Source: Hydrogenophilales bacterium (GTDB taxonomy: Bacteria > Pseudomonadota > Gammaproteobacteria > Burkholderiales > Eutrophovitaceae). From it: DNA of 43,130 bases. Below the pieces are notes generated by a model. That model was given only the letters and a program-made list of their open reading frames with translations, was not told the DNA's origin and did no database searches. Location: contig CACKOO010000008.1 of NCBI GenBank assembly GCA_902601765.1, forward strand, positions 1-43,130. The letters run 5' to 3'. This document shows positions 25,844 through 34,562 of the stretch, in pieces (positions within the stretch are counted from its first letter, which is position 1; each line of letters opens with the position of its first letter). The position numbers were made by a program, and so were the translations under genes.

Positions 25844-26539
25844 TTAACCGACTGAAATTGACTTAATTTTTTTTTCGATTATTTCTTTTTTTTCCATTTT
25901 TGTGATGTAAGAGTTTTTATTCTTGCCAAAAGATATTGATGAAAAAACTTCCTCGTTTTTAAAATGTAAGGCGGCTCCTCCTTCTACACAAAAACATTCC
26001 GGGATCGAAAAATCATTCAACATTTTTGTTAATGCCGGCTTTCTTTCTTTTTCTTCATCATAGTGAGGACAACAAGCACCATCGATAAATGCAAGGCATG
26101 GCATTAAATGCAGGCTCGTGTCCCAAGAATCTGTTACCCCTTGCCTGAACCAACATATGGCACCCGCACTTACACCACTCATAACAACGCCGTTATTGTA
26201 GGCATTTTTGAGAATACTATCTAAACCCCAATCGCGCCAAACTGCTAACATACTTTTAGTATTACCTCCACCAACAAAAACAACATCTTGCTCCTGAATA
26301 ATTTTCTTTAAGTCAGGAGTTCGTTTAAAGAAATCCAAATGAGTGGGATTACAATTAAATTGGGAGAAGGTGGAATAAAAACTGACTTTATACGAATCGT
26401 CGTCACCTGTTGCAGTGGGAATAAAGCAAATATTTGGAACTTCGACAGAAGTTTGGTCTAAAATGTAGGATTCTATAATACCTTCTCCTGGATTTCGTCC
26501 AAACCCACCTCCGCCAATTGCGATTATCTGTCTCATCAT
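25844..26539 (-). CDS. Peptidase E-like protein (family S51)
   Basis: A 231-residue protein of the class-I glutamine-amidotransferase-like fold. The start IIAIGGGGFGRNP and the segment VVFVGGGNTKSMLAVWR are typical. The nucleophile Ser124 is in SGVSAGAICWF (121-131), and CPHYDEEKERKPAL (157-170) carries the catalytic-type His159. This matches the peptidase E-like group (such as B. subtilis YgaJ) more than the Asp-specific dipeptidase of E. coli. Substrate not known. The ytoQ-like gene lies 16 bases upstream on the same strand, so they are probably one transcript. Confidence 0.88.
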   Translation of the reverse strand: MMRQIIAIGGGGFGRNPGEGIIESYILDQTSVEVPNICFIPTATGDDDSYKVSFYSTFSQFNCNPTHLDFFKRTPDLKKIIQEQDVVFVGGGNTKSMLAVWRDWGLDSILKNAYNNGVVMSGVSAGAICWFRQGVTDSWDTSLHLMPCLAFIDGACCPHYDEEKERKPALTKMLNDFSIPECFCVEGGAALHFKNEEVFSSISFGKNKNSYITKMEKKEIIEKKIKSISVG

Positions 26540-26555
26540 TACACCTTAATCAAAA

Positions 26556-27005
26556 CTATACGCTACCACTAGTAATATACTTTAGAATCTCAGCTGCTTT
26601 TTTTGGATTATCAATAACCGCACTAGCTGCCGCATCTATCTCTTTGAGGGCATGCTGATTATCAGACCCATGAATAACGATAATTGGCTTATTTTTGGCA
26701 ATCGCGTACCCCGCATCAAAAGCAGCATTCCATTGTTTATACTTTTCTCCGAAACGAACAATAACAACATCGGAGTCTTGTATACATTTTAATGTACGAA
26801 TAGAATTTAACTTTGCTCCTTTGTGATCATGCCAAAATTTTTTTTCTTCGGTCCCCATTATCATCGCGCCACAATCATCAGATATTTGATGATCGGTCAC
26901 TGGTTCAGTGAACTCTATGGGCAAATCTAATAATTTTACGGTTTGTTTTATTTGATCTCTCCAATCAGTATGAATCTCGCCCGATAAGTAAACTTTTAAT
27001 TTCAT
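26556..27005 (-). CDS. YtoQ family protein
   Basis: A 149-residue protein with the YtoQ family N-terminus MKLKVYLSGEIHTDWRDQI and conserved FTEPVTDHQISDDCG and NSIRTLKCIQDSDVVIVRFG. DAGYAIAKNKPIIVIH (about 118-133) resembles nucleoside 2-deoxyribosyltransferase-like proteins, to which YtoQ is related by fold. The biochemical role is not established. AGGA lies about 9 bases before the ATG. It is the first gene of a pair with the peptidase E-like gene. Confidence 0.88.
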   Translation of the reverse strand: MKLKVYLSGEIHTDWRDQIKQTVKLLDLPIEFTEPVTDHQISDDCGAMIMGTEEKKFWHDHKGAKLNSIRTLKCIQDSDVVIVRFGEKYKQWNAAFDAGYAIAKNKPIIVIHGSDNQHALKEIDAAASAVIDNPKKAAEILKYITSGSV

Positions 27006-27065
27006 TTTTTTTAATTCCTAATTGTAAATTTTTGATATTTCCAGCGATTACTAACTTTTATTATT

Positions 27066-27569
27066 CTATTCAACAAGATTAACGGAGCCGCATTTGCACA
27101 TGTCGCACTCAGGCGAGCGGTCATCAACGGACCAAGGTTTACCGTCCTCATGGTAACGCTCCCATTGTCCCGATATCTTGCCATTAATGTAATTGCCTCT
27201 TTGGCAAATACTGCCATCATAATAAAACGATAAGAAATCACCATCCAACTTGCCATTTTTAAAAGTCTTACTTTGATAAAGCTGTTTATTATCATGATAA
27301 TAATCCCATACCCCTGATGCCTTTCCATCAACAAGTCTCCCCTCATAAACCTTACAACCCTTACATCCCCTCGCAATTCCAATCATCGGCCCTCTCACAT
27401 AGCCAGAAAATGGGGTTTCTGTTGCTTTATCAAACCACAGCCCTCCCCTCCTAATCAGGTCTTCAAAACTCAAGGGTTGAGAGAAGGTGATTGCAGATGA
27501 ACAAAAACCACCCAAAAGTAATACCAAATAAATAATTAGGTCAAACCCCTTATTTCCAAATCGATTCAT
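27066..27569 (-). CDS. Exported MORN/YwqK-like repeat protein
   Basis: A 167-residue protein with a signal peptide (hydrophobic IIYLVLLLGGFCSSAITFSQ at about 12-31). Repeats of about 22 residues follow, of the type Y-x-G-x-(L/Y)-x-(D/N)-G-K-x-x-G-x-W: VYEGRLVDGKASGVWDYY, SKTFKNGKLDGDFLSFYY and RGNYINGKISGQWERYH. These resemble MORN-variant repeats of the YwqK group. Two cysteine pairs flank the repeats, CKGC before the first and CDMCKC near the C-terminus, which could hold metal or form disulfides. YwqK is often labelled antitoxin; there is no toxin partner here, so I do not use that name. Role unknown. Confidence 0.7.
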   Translation of the reverse strand: MNRFGNKGFDLIIYLVLLLGGFCSSAITFSQPLSFEDLIRRGGLWFDKATETPFSGYVRGPMIGIARGCKGCKVYEGRLVDGKASGVWDYYHDNKQLYQSKTFKNGKLDGDFLSFYYDGSICQRGNYINGKISGQWERYHEDGKPWSVDDRSPECDMCKCGSVNLVE

Positions 27570-27942
27570 TGAAACAAATTCCTTAATAAATATTTGTCAA
27601 ATTGGTAGCTTTTAAATTACAGATTGATAGTATTTTGCTAGTTGGGCTATTGGTGGATAAAAAAGTGAAATCCAAGCTTAACGAGCCTAAAATTACTAAA
27701 AACATAGCTCTAAAAGACTAAAGTCTACAATAACATTCTGACATTTGTAAAAATTTACAAAAAACCCATCAATTTATCTCCCCTGCACACTAAATTTTAA
27801 TTTTCAGGGTTATGAGTGATGAACAAGCATACGAATACAGACGACGAGTGCTACAATTGCTTCTGATTTTATAAAATTAGAAGTATTTAACATTATTAAT
27901 GCATAAAATAAGTTCCATATTAACATTCTAATATCTAAATTA
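27570..27942. other. Upstream region of the UDP-xylose synthase gene
   Basis: About 370 AT-rich bases between divergent genes; promoters for both should lie here. A 20-codon frame (27812-27874) is the only small plus-strand frame of note and is not convincing. No repeat or hairpin terminator was recognised. Confidence 0.5.
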
Positions 27943-28905
27943 ATGCAAAAAGAAAAATTAAAACAAGATAGAAATACTCGAGCCTTAGTCACTGGGGGAG
28001 CAGGTTTTCTCGGATCACATTTGTGCCAAAGATTAATTGACGATGGCTTAGAAGTTTTATGTGTTGATAATTTATTTACGGGGAATAAAAAAAATATAAA
28101 TCAGCTACTGAAAAATTCGAATTTTGAATTTATACGACACGATGTCACTCTTCCTTTGCACTTGGAAATTGATCAAATCTATAACCTTGCATGTCCAGCA
28201 TCACCCGTTAAATATCAATATAATCCAGTACAAACGATAAAAACTAGCGTCCATGGTGCTATTAACATGTTGGGGTTGGCAAAAAGAACCGGAGCTACGA
28301 TTTTGCAAGCCTCCACAAGTGAGGTATATGGAGACCCAAACCTACATCCACAACCCGAAAGTTACTGGGGAAACGTTAATCCTATTGGTTTACGCGCCTG
28401 TTACGATGAAGGAAAACGTTGCGCTGAAACTTTATTTTTTGATTATCATCGCCAATACAATATTCCCATAAAAGTGGCTCGAATTTTTAATACATTTGGA
28501 CCAAATATGCATTTAAACGATGGTCGCGTTATATCTAACTTTGTGGTCCAGGCCCTAAAAGGAGAACCAATAACAATATACGGTTCCGGAAGCCAAACAC
28601 GTTCATTTTGCTATGTAGATGACATGATAGAAGCCTTGGTAAAATTTATGGATACTCCTAAAGATCTTTGTGGTCCGGTAAACCTTGGGAACCCGAGCGA
28701 AATTACTATTCTCAAACTAGCTAACGAAATTATTCGCATGACTGGGTCAAGTTCGACAATACATTACAAAGATCTGCCATCTGATGATCCAATTAAAAGA
28801 AAGCCTGATATCTCTCTAGCAAAAACACATCTAAGATGGAAACCTGAAACAAAACTCCAAAAAGGACTCTCTAATACGATTAGATATTTTAAAACTCTAT
28901 TATGA
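27943..28905 (+). CDS. uxs: UDP-glucuronate decarboxylase (UDP-xylose synthase)
   Basis: Converts UDP-glucuronate to UDP-xylose with bound NAD. The 320-residue extended SDR has [11 protein letters not shown] (17-27), [16 protein letters not shown] (80-95), STSEVYGDP (124-132) and the catalytic YDEGK (Tyr154, Lys158). NLACPASP, together with RACYDEGKR, separates Uxs from other epimerases. Its substrate is the product of Ugd, encoded 13 kb away. No clear ribosome binding site precedes the ATG. The start of the glycosyltransferase overlaps its stop by 4 bases, so these two are coupled. It opens the surface-glycan island. Confidence 0.95.
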   Translation: MQKEKLKQDRNTRALVTGGAGFLGSHLCQRLIDDGLEVLCVDNLFTGNKKNINQLLKNSNFEFIRHDVTLPLHLEIDQIYNLACPASPVKYQYNPVQTIKTSVHGAINMLGLAKRTGATILQASTSEVYGDPNLHPQPESYWGNVNPIGLRACYDEGKRCAETLFFDYHRQYNIPIKVARIFNTFGPNMHLNDGRVISNFVVQALKGEPITIYGSGSQTRSFCYVDDMIEALVKFMDTPKDLCGPVNLGNPSEITILKLANEIIRMTGSSSTIHYKDLPSDDPIKRKPDISLAKTHLRWKPETKLQKGLSNTIRYFKTLL

Positions 28906-29603
28906 ATCCCAAGATTTCTATAATCATTCCTTGCTTCAATGAGGGCAACACGATAAAACCTATCATTGAAGCTGTCATCAAGTCTCCTGTTGATAACAAG
29001 GAGATTATAATAGTAGACGACGATTCAACCGATGGAACTCGCGATATTCTCAAAGACTTTATAGCACCAAAAGTCAGCAAGATAATTTTCCAAAAACAAA
29101 ACCAAGGCAAAGGAGCCGCACTGAGAAAAGGCATCAGTTATGCCACTGGAGATATCATTATCATACAAGACGCAGATTTAGAATACGACCCGCTAGAATA
29201 TCCTAAACTACTAGAGCCTATCCTTACCGGAAAAGCTGATGTTGTATACGGATCACGATTTCTCGGAGGACAACCTCATAGAGTCTTATATTTTTGGCAT
29301 AGAGTCGGAAATGCCCTATTAACTTTTTTTTCAAATATGATGACTAATTTGAATCTCACAGATATGGAAACATGCTATAAGGTTTTTAGAAAAGAAGTTT
29401 TCCAGGAATTCAAAATCGAAGAAAACCGCTTTGGTTTTGAGCCGGAAATAACGGCGAAAATTGCCAAGCTCAAGGACAAATTCAAAATTTATGAAGTTGG
29501 AATATCATACTATGGCAGGAGTTATGAGGAAGGGAAAAAAATTGGATGGAGAGATGGGATCCAAGCAATTTATTGCATATTAAAGTACAACATATTTAGA
29601 TAA
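28902..29603 (+). CDS. Family 2 glycosyltransferase (DPM1-like)
   Basis: A 233-residue GT-A-fold enzyme. [15 protein letters not shown] (4-18) and VDDDSTDG (38-45) form the nucleotide-sugar site; QDADLEYDP (89-97) carries the DXD metal motif, followed by VVYGSRF. The length, the GKGAALRKG segment (69-77) and the absence of C-terminal membrane helices fit dolichol/undecaprenyl-phosphate sugar transferases. Together with GtrA-type flippases these decorate surface glycans; a gtrA-like gene lies 58 bases further on the opposite strand. The sugar is not known. The ATGA overlap with uxs suggests translational coupling. Confidence 0.9.
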   Translation: MNPKISIIIPCFNEGNTIKPIIEAVIKSPVDNKEIIIVDDDSTDGTRDILKDFIAPKVSKIIFQKQNQGKGAALRKGISYATGDIIIIQDADLEYDPLEYPKLLEPILTGKADVVYGSRFLGGQPHRVLYFWHRVGNALLTFFSNMMTNLNLTDMETCYKVFRKEVFQEFKIEENRFGFEPEITAKIAKLKDKFKIYEVGISYYGRSYEEGKKIGWRDGIQAIYCILKYNIFR

Positions 29604-29661
29604 ACTCCCAAAAAATCAAATTTATTAAAAGGTAAAATTCCAGGATTTATAACTTGCCGGT

Positions 29662-30009
29662 CTATTTAAAAGTATAATGTTTATGTAATATATAGTGGTA
29701 AGTAGAAATAATCATCACCGTAGCGAAGAGATTCCAATGGAAGGCAATATTTGCCATTCCAGCAAAGATAATAATTAAATTAGAAAATAAAAGTCCACTA
29801 GTAATTACTAACGAATATTTAAGTAATTTTTCAAAAGTAATTTTTGCCCTGAATGTAACAAATGCATTCATACAAAATGAAAAAACGTTAGCAACCAAAA
29901 ATCCTAATGTATTAGAGGTGACTTGCTCCATATTAAAAAATGAATGAATAAATAAGGAAACAGAAAAATGAATCCCAGAACTTGTAATGCCGATTAAAAA
30001 AAATCTAAT
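29662..30009 (-). CDS. GtrA family membrane protein, apparently with an ATT start
   Basis: GtrA-like proteins are small four-helix membrane proteins thought to flip polyprenyl-linked sugars. Reading from 30009 gives about 115 residues: RFFLIGITSSGIHFSVSLF, then TSNTLGFLVANVFSFCMNAF followed by VTFRAKITFEKLLKYS, and two more helices ending HYILHKHYTFK. This is the usual length and pattern. The frame contains no ATG, GTG or TTG before the Met at 29931, which would remove the first helix. An ATT at 30009 is preceded by AAGGA about 10 bases upstream, so I take it as the probable start. Alternatively the true start codon was lost by mutation. Translation begins near the stop of the radical SAM gene. 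Confidence 0.72.
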   Translation of the reverse strand: MRFFLIGITSSGIHFSVSLFIHSFFNMEQVTSNTLGFLVANVFSFCMNAFVTFRAKITFEKLLKYSLVITSGLLFSNLIIIFAGMANIAFHWNLFATVMIISTYHYILHKHYTFK

Positions 30010-30031
30010 GTATCGGCTTTCCTTTATTATT

Positions 30032-31351
30032 TTAATTAAAAACCCTCATTACTTTAGATTTTAAGAAGCTTACATAAGATTTTTGCAATAACTTTCTAGC
30101 AATCTTGGCCGATATCTTGGGATGTTCGTATGTAAGTCTATATTGATTAATATCTTGATATTTTTGAAAATTTGAAGTTGCGTAGTTTTTATCAAAGTAA
30201 GGAGTACCGGGATATGGTGTAAAAATAGAAAATTGGGCAATATCCAAATTGAGGCTACAAGCATATTTTATGGTTTGCTCACATGTCTTAATTGTATCTT
30301 CAGGCTGAGCAAGAATGAACATTCCTACAGTTTTAATATTCGCTTTTCTTAATTTTTCAATGATGTTTTTTTGTTGATCATTACTAACGGAAAAACGCTT
30401 TACAGAGTCTCTAACTTCCGGTAACGCTGATTCAATGCCAAATTTAAGCCACTTGATTTTGGCGTAATTGCATGATTCAATAAAATCATCATCTACATTC
30501 CGTAAATGAAGTTCAGCACTAAAGTCGAGAGATAAATTAGCATCCCCAATTTTTCTTAGAAAAATTTTTGTTTCTTTCAGATTAATAGAAAAAACTGGAT
30601 CCCTGAATACCACGTGAGCACGCGGGTATTTTTGTGAAAGTATCTTTAGTTTATCAATTACAGTATCGGTCGATTCGCTTAAAACCTTTCGTCCTTGCGA
30701 TGTGGGATATGTGCAATATTCAAAACATGAGTAAGGACAACCTCGGGTTGATATAAATGGCAAAAATGTTCTTCCGCCAGCTACAAATCGGTTCTTTGTT
30801 TTAGGTATTCCGTTTTTTCCCCATTTAATTAAACTAAGTTTTTCTGATTGTCCGTTAGGAATTTTTAGAAATTTTTTATTAGATAAGTCTGTTAATGAGA
30901 TTTTTTTTTGTGCGAGCATTTGTAAGAGAAATTCATAGTTTCCTGTTAAAATTGTGACTGCTGTTGGAACCAAATTAGCAGTATGCTCAGCGATAGATCC
31001 ACATAAAAATATTGGTATACTACTTTTTTTCCTAATCTCCTCAATAGTATCTAGTTCGGTTTCAAAACAAACTATCGAAGAGCAAACAAAAACAACGTCA
31101 AATTGACTTACGTCGGGCCTAGAAACACCGATCTGTTTTTTATAAATACATTCATTGCCGCTAGAAATGAACTCACTCATCAACTGAACAAAAGAAAGAT
31201 TAGGCCAAAAGATGGATAGTTTTACAAGCCTCGATAATATTTTTCCTACAACACCATCGCCAAGGTCATTCTCTGTACCGTACCCACCAGCAGTGTCTTT
31301 TGAAACTCTCGCATTTGTTTTTTTATAAACGTCAAGAAATAGACAGCGCAT
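30032..31351 (-). CDS. Radical SAM protein with B12-binding-like N-terminus and CX3CX3C cluster motif
   Basis: A 439-residue protein. Residues 1-150 look like the N-terminal domain of B12-binding-type radical SAM enzymes (VSKDTAGGYGTEND, FDVVFVCSSIV, PIFLCGSIAEHT), but no DxHxxG cobalamin motif is seen. The radical SAM core starts at STRGCPYSCFEYCTYP: the cysteines are 205, 209 and 213, giving CX3CX3C and not the usual CX3CX2C. VVFRDPVFSINLKETKIFL, LKFGIESALPEVR and FTPYPGTPYFD are core features. Reaction unknown; the place in a glycan island suggests lipid or sugar modification. Its start overlaps the end of the upstream SDR gene by 20 bases. Confidence 0.85.
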   Translation of the reverse strand: MRCLFLDVYKKTNARVSKDTAGGYGTENDLGDGVVGKILSRLVKLSIFWPNLSFVQLMSEFISSGNECIYKKQIGVSRPDVSQFDVVFVCSSIVCFETELDTIEEIRKKSSIPIFLCGSIAEHTANLVPTAVTILTGNYEFLLQMLAQKKISLTDLSNKKFLKIPNGQSEKLSLIKWGKNGIPKTKNRFVAGGRTFLPFISTRGCPYSCFEYCTYPTSQGRKVLSESTDTVIDKLKILSQKYPRAHVVFRDPVFSINLKETKIFLRKIGDANLSLDFSAELHLRNVDDDFIESCNYAKIKWLKFGIESALPEVRDSVKRFSVSNDQQKNIIEKLRKANIKTVGMFILAQPEDTIKTCEQTIKYACSLNLDIAQFSIFTPYPGTPYFDKNYATSNFQKYQDINQYRLTYEHPKISAKIARKLLQKSYVSFLKSKVMRVFN

Positions 31352-32039
31352 GTTTGTTTCTCCACAACAAAAATATTCGACAAACCACTCCCACTAGTCC
31401 TTTGGGGACTATTAATTCTCTATTACTTGTTAATGCTGATAGGATGTTATTAATCCAAATTTCACGGGGTTGGGCAAATATGCGTCCCAAACCTACTAAT
31501 CCATTAGACCCCGCAATAGGAGGTAAAAGAAAATACGCAATTTTCCCATTCCCAGGGATACAGAATTTTTGATAAATAGAGAATTCCATTTGTTTTAATC
31601 TTTTATATAAACTTCCATGATAAAATGGTATTAAGGCTAGTGATGACCCTAAAAACAAGGCTCGGTTAACATGCGAATTTCGCGATAAAGCTGGAAGAAG
31701 CCGTGCTGATAGTAGACCCCACTCCAAAGTTTTATCGTCACAGTATGCCGTTTCATTAGTCGGAGTATTTGAAATTATCAAGTCGAAATGTAGGTCTCTA
31801 CTTGCCTGGTTAATATATTCTAATACGAGGGAAGACGCTGAAATTGGATTTATGTTATCCATTATCGTAAGGTTATCTACGCCCCCCCTATACTTAGTAT
31901 GACAAATAATTATAACCTCATCATACTGGTTTAGTATTAGCTTTGACTTAATAATGCTTTGAACTATGGCCGAGTTTCCGCCAATCAATATAATTTTTTT
32001 TCCATTCGACGCTAATTTGGGAGTATCCATTACTAGCAT
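31332..32039 (-). CDS. SDR-family oxidoreductase in the glycan island
   Basis: A 235-residue Rossmann-fold protein. IILIGGNSAIVQSII (16-30) is a shortened nucleotide-binding loop (GGNSAI). LIISNTP (88-94) stands at the place of the NNAG motif, GSS (131-133) provides the serine, and YKRLK (145-149) supplies the YxxxK pair. PIAGSNG follows where SDRs have the PG motif. It therefore keeps a catalytic pattern although the overall sequence is divergent. The 20-base overlap with the radical SAM gene points to coupled translation and a shared pathway. Substrate unknown. Confidence 0.7.
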   Translation of the reverse strand: MLVMDTPKLASNGKKIILIGGNSAIVQSIIKSKLILNQYDEVIIICHTKYRGGVDNLTIMDNINPISASSLVLEYINQASRDLHFDLIISNTPTNETAYCDDKTLEWGLLSARLLPALSRNSHVNRALFLGSSLALIPFYHGSLYKRLKQMEFSIYQKFCIPGNGKIAYFLLPPIAGSNGLVGLGRIFAQPREIWINNILSALTSNRELIVPKGLVGVVCRIFLLWRNKHALSIS

Positions 32040-32379
32040 TCAGAAATAATCGAAGCATTCACCATCAATAAAATTTTTGTTAGAGAAATTTAAATATATG
32101 TTTTTGTTGTTACTCTTATCTTTATAACGCACTCACAAAAACCTGAGATATTACAAGATAGCTCAATTAACCATATGGTTGATATAAATAAATACTATAC
32201 TAGCTCCCATTATATAGAATTTTTTTTACAGTGTGGTGTTATACTGAGTTTTGGGCCTATTGTATCTTTTTTCCAAAATAAAAAGATATCCATTCATCCT
32301 GCCCGGTTAATCATAAATGGTGATAAGTCACTCACACAAACATCTTTGAACAGTCACAATTACAGAAATCTACAGGTAT
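32040..32379. other. Divergent intergenic region within the glycan island
   Basis: About 340 AT-rich bases between two divergent genes. A 70-codon plus frame (32175-32387) starts without a ribosome binding site and lacks recognisable content, so I do not call it. Promoters for both sides are expected here but cannot be placed. Confidence 0.5.
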
Positions 32380-33576
32380 ATGGATAGGTTTGAAACACAG
32401 ATTAAAAAAATCAAGAACTCGAATAATCTTTCTTATGTAATAGTCATTACTGCGCTATTTAGCGTTGCGACTTACCTCTATTTTTTAGGATATCTTTACA
32501 ATGGTACTAAATTGATATCCTTAAAAAATATCCCCGTCCATGGAGATTTCTATCGCCAATATGAGTATGCCCAGATTTTATTTAACCAACCTTATGAATT
32601 TATAAATAAATTTGTAAATTGGTACCGTACTTTACCCAATCCCGATGAAATTTTATTTCTCGATGGTCCCATATATCTATTTATGATAGGACTAACCGAA
32701 CTATCTGCCACAAATACCAAAAGTTATTGGACTACAAATTTCATATTTGTTGTCATTAATAGTTTTTTTATTTTATATTGGCTTAGTAGTATTAAAAATC
32801 TTAATATTGTCGTGTCGTTATGCCTAGTTTTGAGTCCACACTTTATGTACTACTCTTTTATCGGAGGGAGTGATCTTTTATTCTGCTGTTTTGCCTTTGG
32901 AGCATTCTTGTTTTTAAATCCTGAGCACTGGGCCAATCCAAGGAAAAAGTTTATTCATCTAGGGTGCATACTATTATTATTAGCAGTAATGACGCGGCCA
33001 AATGGAGTACTATTATTTTTCTTTGCAATTTATGCCATCCAGAAAAATAAATTTCTTTCCCTCGAACATAAAACCTCAATATACATATTTTTATTCATCG
33101 TTTTTAATTTAGGCTTATTGTATTATTTACCTTACGCACATGCATACATAACCTCATCAGTAGCATTCGATCGCACAGTATACGAAGGTATAAATTCTAG
33201 TCTTCTAGATAATATCTTTTACTCAAATGCCGACTTTCAGGAAAGATTCGTAATTATATTCAAAATATTTTTGTTAAAAATTTTGTCTATGGTTGGCATT
33301 AACCTAAACTTCACAACTATCGTTTCTTATAAAATTTTATCTTTTCTATTTGGCTTGGTTTTTTTAATTGGTTTTTTCAGGATTATTTTTGCAAAGGGTT
33401 TTTTATTAGAAAAATTTTTCATAATCCCGTTTATCTTACCTTTTATCGGTTACGTAAATATTCGGTTTACGCTACCTTTTTTGCCAATTACTTTTTTTTA
33501 CGGGATTACTATTGCAATTCCTATTTATATTATCTCTAAAAAATATTTTTTATCACGAATAAAACCCGCTAAATAG
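32380..33576 (+). CDS. GT-C-like integral membrane glycosyltransferase, putative
   Basis: A 398-residue protein with about ten hydrophobic segments, the first at about 19-40. The first outer loop holds VHGDFYRQYEYAQ with Asp56, the place where GT-C glycosyltransferases carry their catalytic acidic residue. The end of the protein has NIRFTLPFLPITFFYGI, also common in such polyprenyl-sugar-dependent enzymes (mannosyl- or arabinosyltransferase-like). There is no closer family match that I can name. It would transfer a sugar from a polyprenyl phosphate carrier on the outer face of the inner membrane, which fits the neighbouring GT2 and GtrA genes. That link is inference. Confidence 0.62.
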   Translation: MDRFETQIKKIKNSNNLSYVIVITALFSVATYLYFLGYLYNGTKLISLKNIPVHGDFYRQYEYAQILFNQPYEFINKFVNWYRTLPNPDEILFLDGPIYLFMIGLTELSATNTKSYWTTNFIFVVINSFFILYWLSSIKNLNIVVSLCLVLSPHFMYYSFIGGSDLLFCCFAFGAFLFLNPEHWANPRKKFIHLGCILLLLAVMTRPNGVLLFFFAIYAIQKNKFLSLEHKTSIYIFLFIVFNLGLLYYLPYAHAYITSSVAFDRTVYEGINSSLLDNIFYSNADFQERFVIIFKIFLLKILSMVGINLNFTTIVSYKILSFLFGLVFLIGFFRIIFAKGFLLEKFFIIPFILPFIGYVNIRFTLPFLPITFFYGITIAIPIYIISKKYFLSRIKPAK

Positions 33577-33716
33577 ATGATTTTACTAATTATCAGTAGG
33601 GATTTTTTAACAATAAAGTAAACTTGCCCAAGCTAATTATGAAAAACATATTCCGTCATAAAACTTATTTTCCCAGCCATTGATTTTCTTGTGAGGAATG
33701 CCAAGTTTTTCATTTT

Positions 33717-34562
33717 TTACGGGGTTTCATTTTCTCTGATAACTCTGAAACCCAAATCAAGCTGCCGAGTTCCTTTATACTTGTACCGGTCTGGTGGTCT
33801 TATATATTTAGGTGAGTGACTAAGCCAGGACCCTCCTCTATAAGCCCTTTGAGAGCAGTCACCTCTTAATACTGGGCCACTGGTTAAACCCATATGCCGC
33901 GTTCCCAATGAGGATTGGCAATCTTCCACCCATTCCCAAACATTACCTAACATATCAAACAATCCAAACTTATTTGGCAAGAATGTCCCGACTGGTGCTG
34001 CCCTTACGAAGTTATCATTACACTCCACACTTTCCCATTCATACCCTAATTGTTTTTTACTAGGGGCATCATAGACGTTAGCATATTTGCATATATCTTC
34101 TACTTTAAGATCGAAAAACCTAGACCTTCCTGATCCAGCTCGAGCTGCATATTCCCATTCAGCTTCACTTGGAAGCCTATATTTATAATTTGATTTTGCA
34201 GACAACCATTTTGTAAATTTTACAGCTTCTACCCAAGAAATATTAACAGCTGGGAAATTATCATTCGTAGAATATTCATTTTTAATGGATTTGCAAGCTC
34301 CATCTGTGACACAAGTCTCCCACTCTCTGATCGTAACTTCATATATCGCAATTGAGAAAGACTTTTCTATAATTACTTTTCTCATCGGTCCGAGACCAAA
34401 AGGCCTACCTTGCCACAGAGGAGGAGCCGAAATATAGAACTCCCCGGGCTCTATTGTGACCATCTGTGGACAGTTGGAACAGTCTTGAAATGGCTCAAAA
34501 TGATTGCTTTTCTCTTGCGCAAAAGTGGAGAATGATAAAAGGAAAAAAAATAGTATTTTCAC
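33717..34562 (-). CDS. Exported SUMF1/FGE-domain protein without the FGE cysteines
   Basis: A 281-residue protein with a short signal peptide (MKILFFFLLSFSTFAQ). The formylglycine-generating-enzyme-like domain is recognisable from IEPGEFYISAPP, FSIAIYEVTIREWETCV, PAVNISWVEAVKFTKWLS, YRLPSEAEWEYAARAGS (129-144), FGLFDMLGNVWEWVED (199-214), YRGGSWLSHSP (241-251) and GFRVIRE at the end. In true formylglycine-generating enzymes the GGS segment is followed by the catalytic cysteine pair. Here it reads GGSWLSHSPKYIRPPDR, with Ser at the first position and no second Cys. Oxidase activity is therefore unlikely, and a binding or structural role is more probable. No sulfatase gene is nearby. Confidence 0.87.
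   Translation of the reverse strand: MKILFFFLLSFSTFAQEKSNHFEPFQDCSNCPQMVTIEPGEFYISAPPLWQGRPFGLGPMRKVIIEKSFSIAIYEVTIREWETCVTDGACKSIKNEYSTNDNFPAVNISWVEAVKFTKWLSAKSNYKYRLPSEAEWEYAARAGSGRSRFFDLKVEDICKYANVYDAPSKKQLGYEWESVECNDNFVRAAPVGTFLPNKFGLFDMLGNVWEWVEDCQSSLGTRHMGLTSGPVLRGDCSQRAYRGGSWLSHSPKYIRPPDRYKYKGTRQLDLGFRVIRENETP

Noticed and set aside
27011..27382. 123-codon frame antiparallel in phase to the repeat protein
   Set aside because: It is a shadow in another frame of the repeat protein, whose repeats and signal peptide are clear.
27812..27874. 20-codon frame MSDEQAYEYRRRVLQLLL upstream of uxs
   Set aside because: A plausible peptide, but the ribosome binding site (AGGG) is too close to the ATG and nothing else supports it.
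32175..32387. 70-codon plus frame before the GT-C-like gene
   Set aside because: No ribosome binding site, overlaps the start of the next gene, and has no recognisable content.
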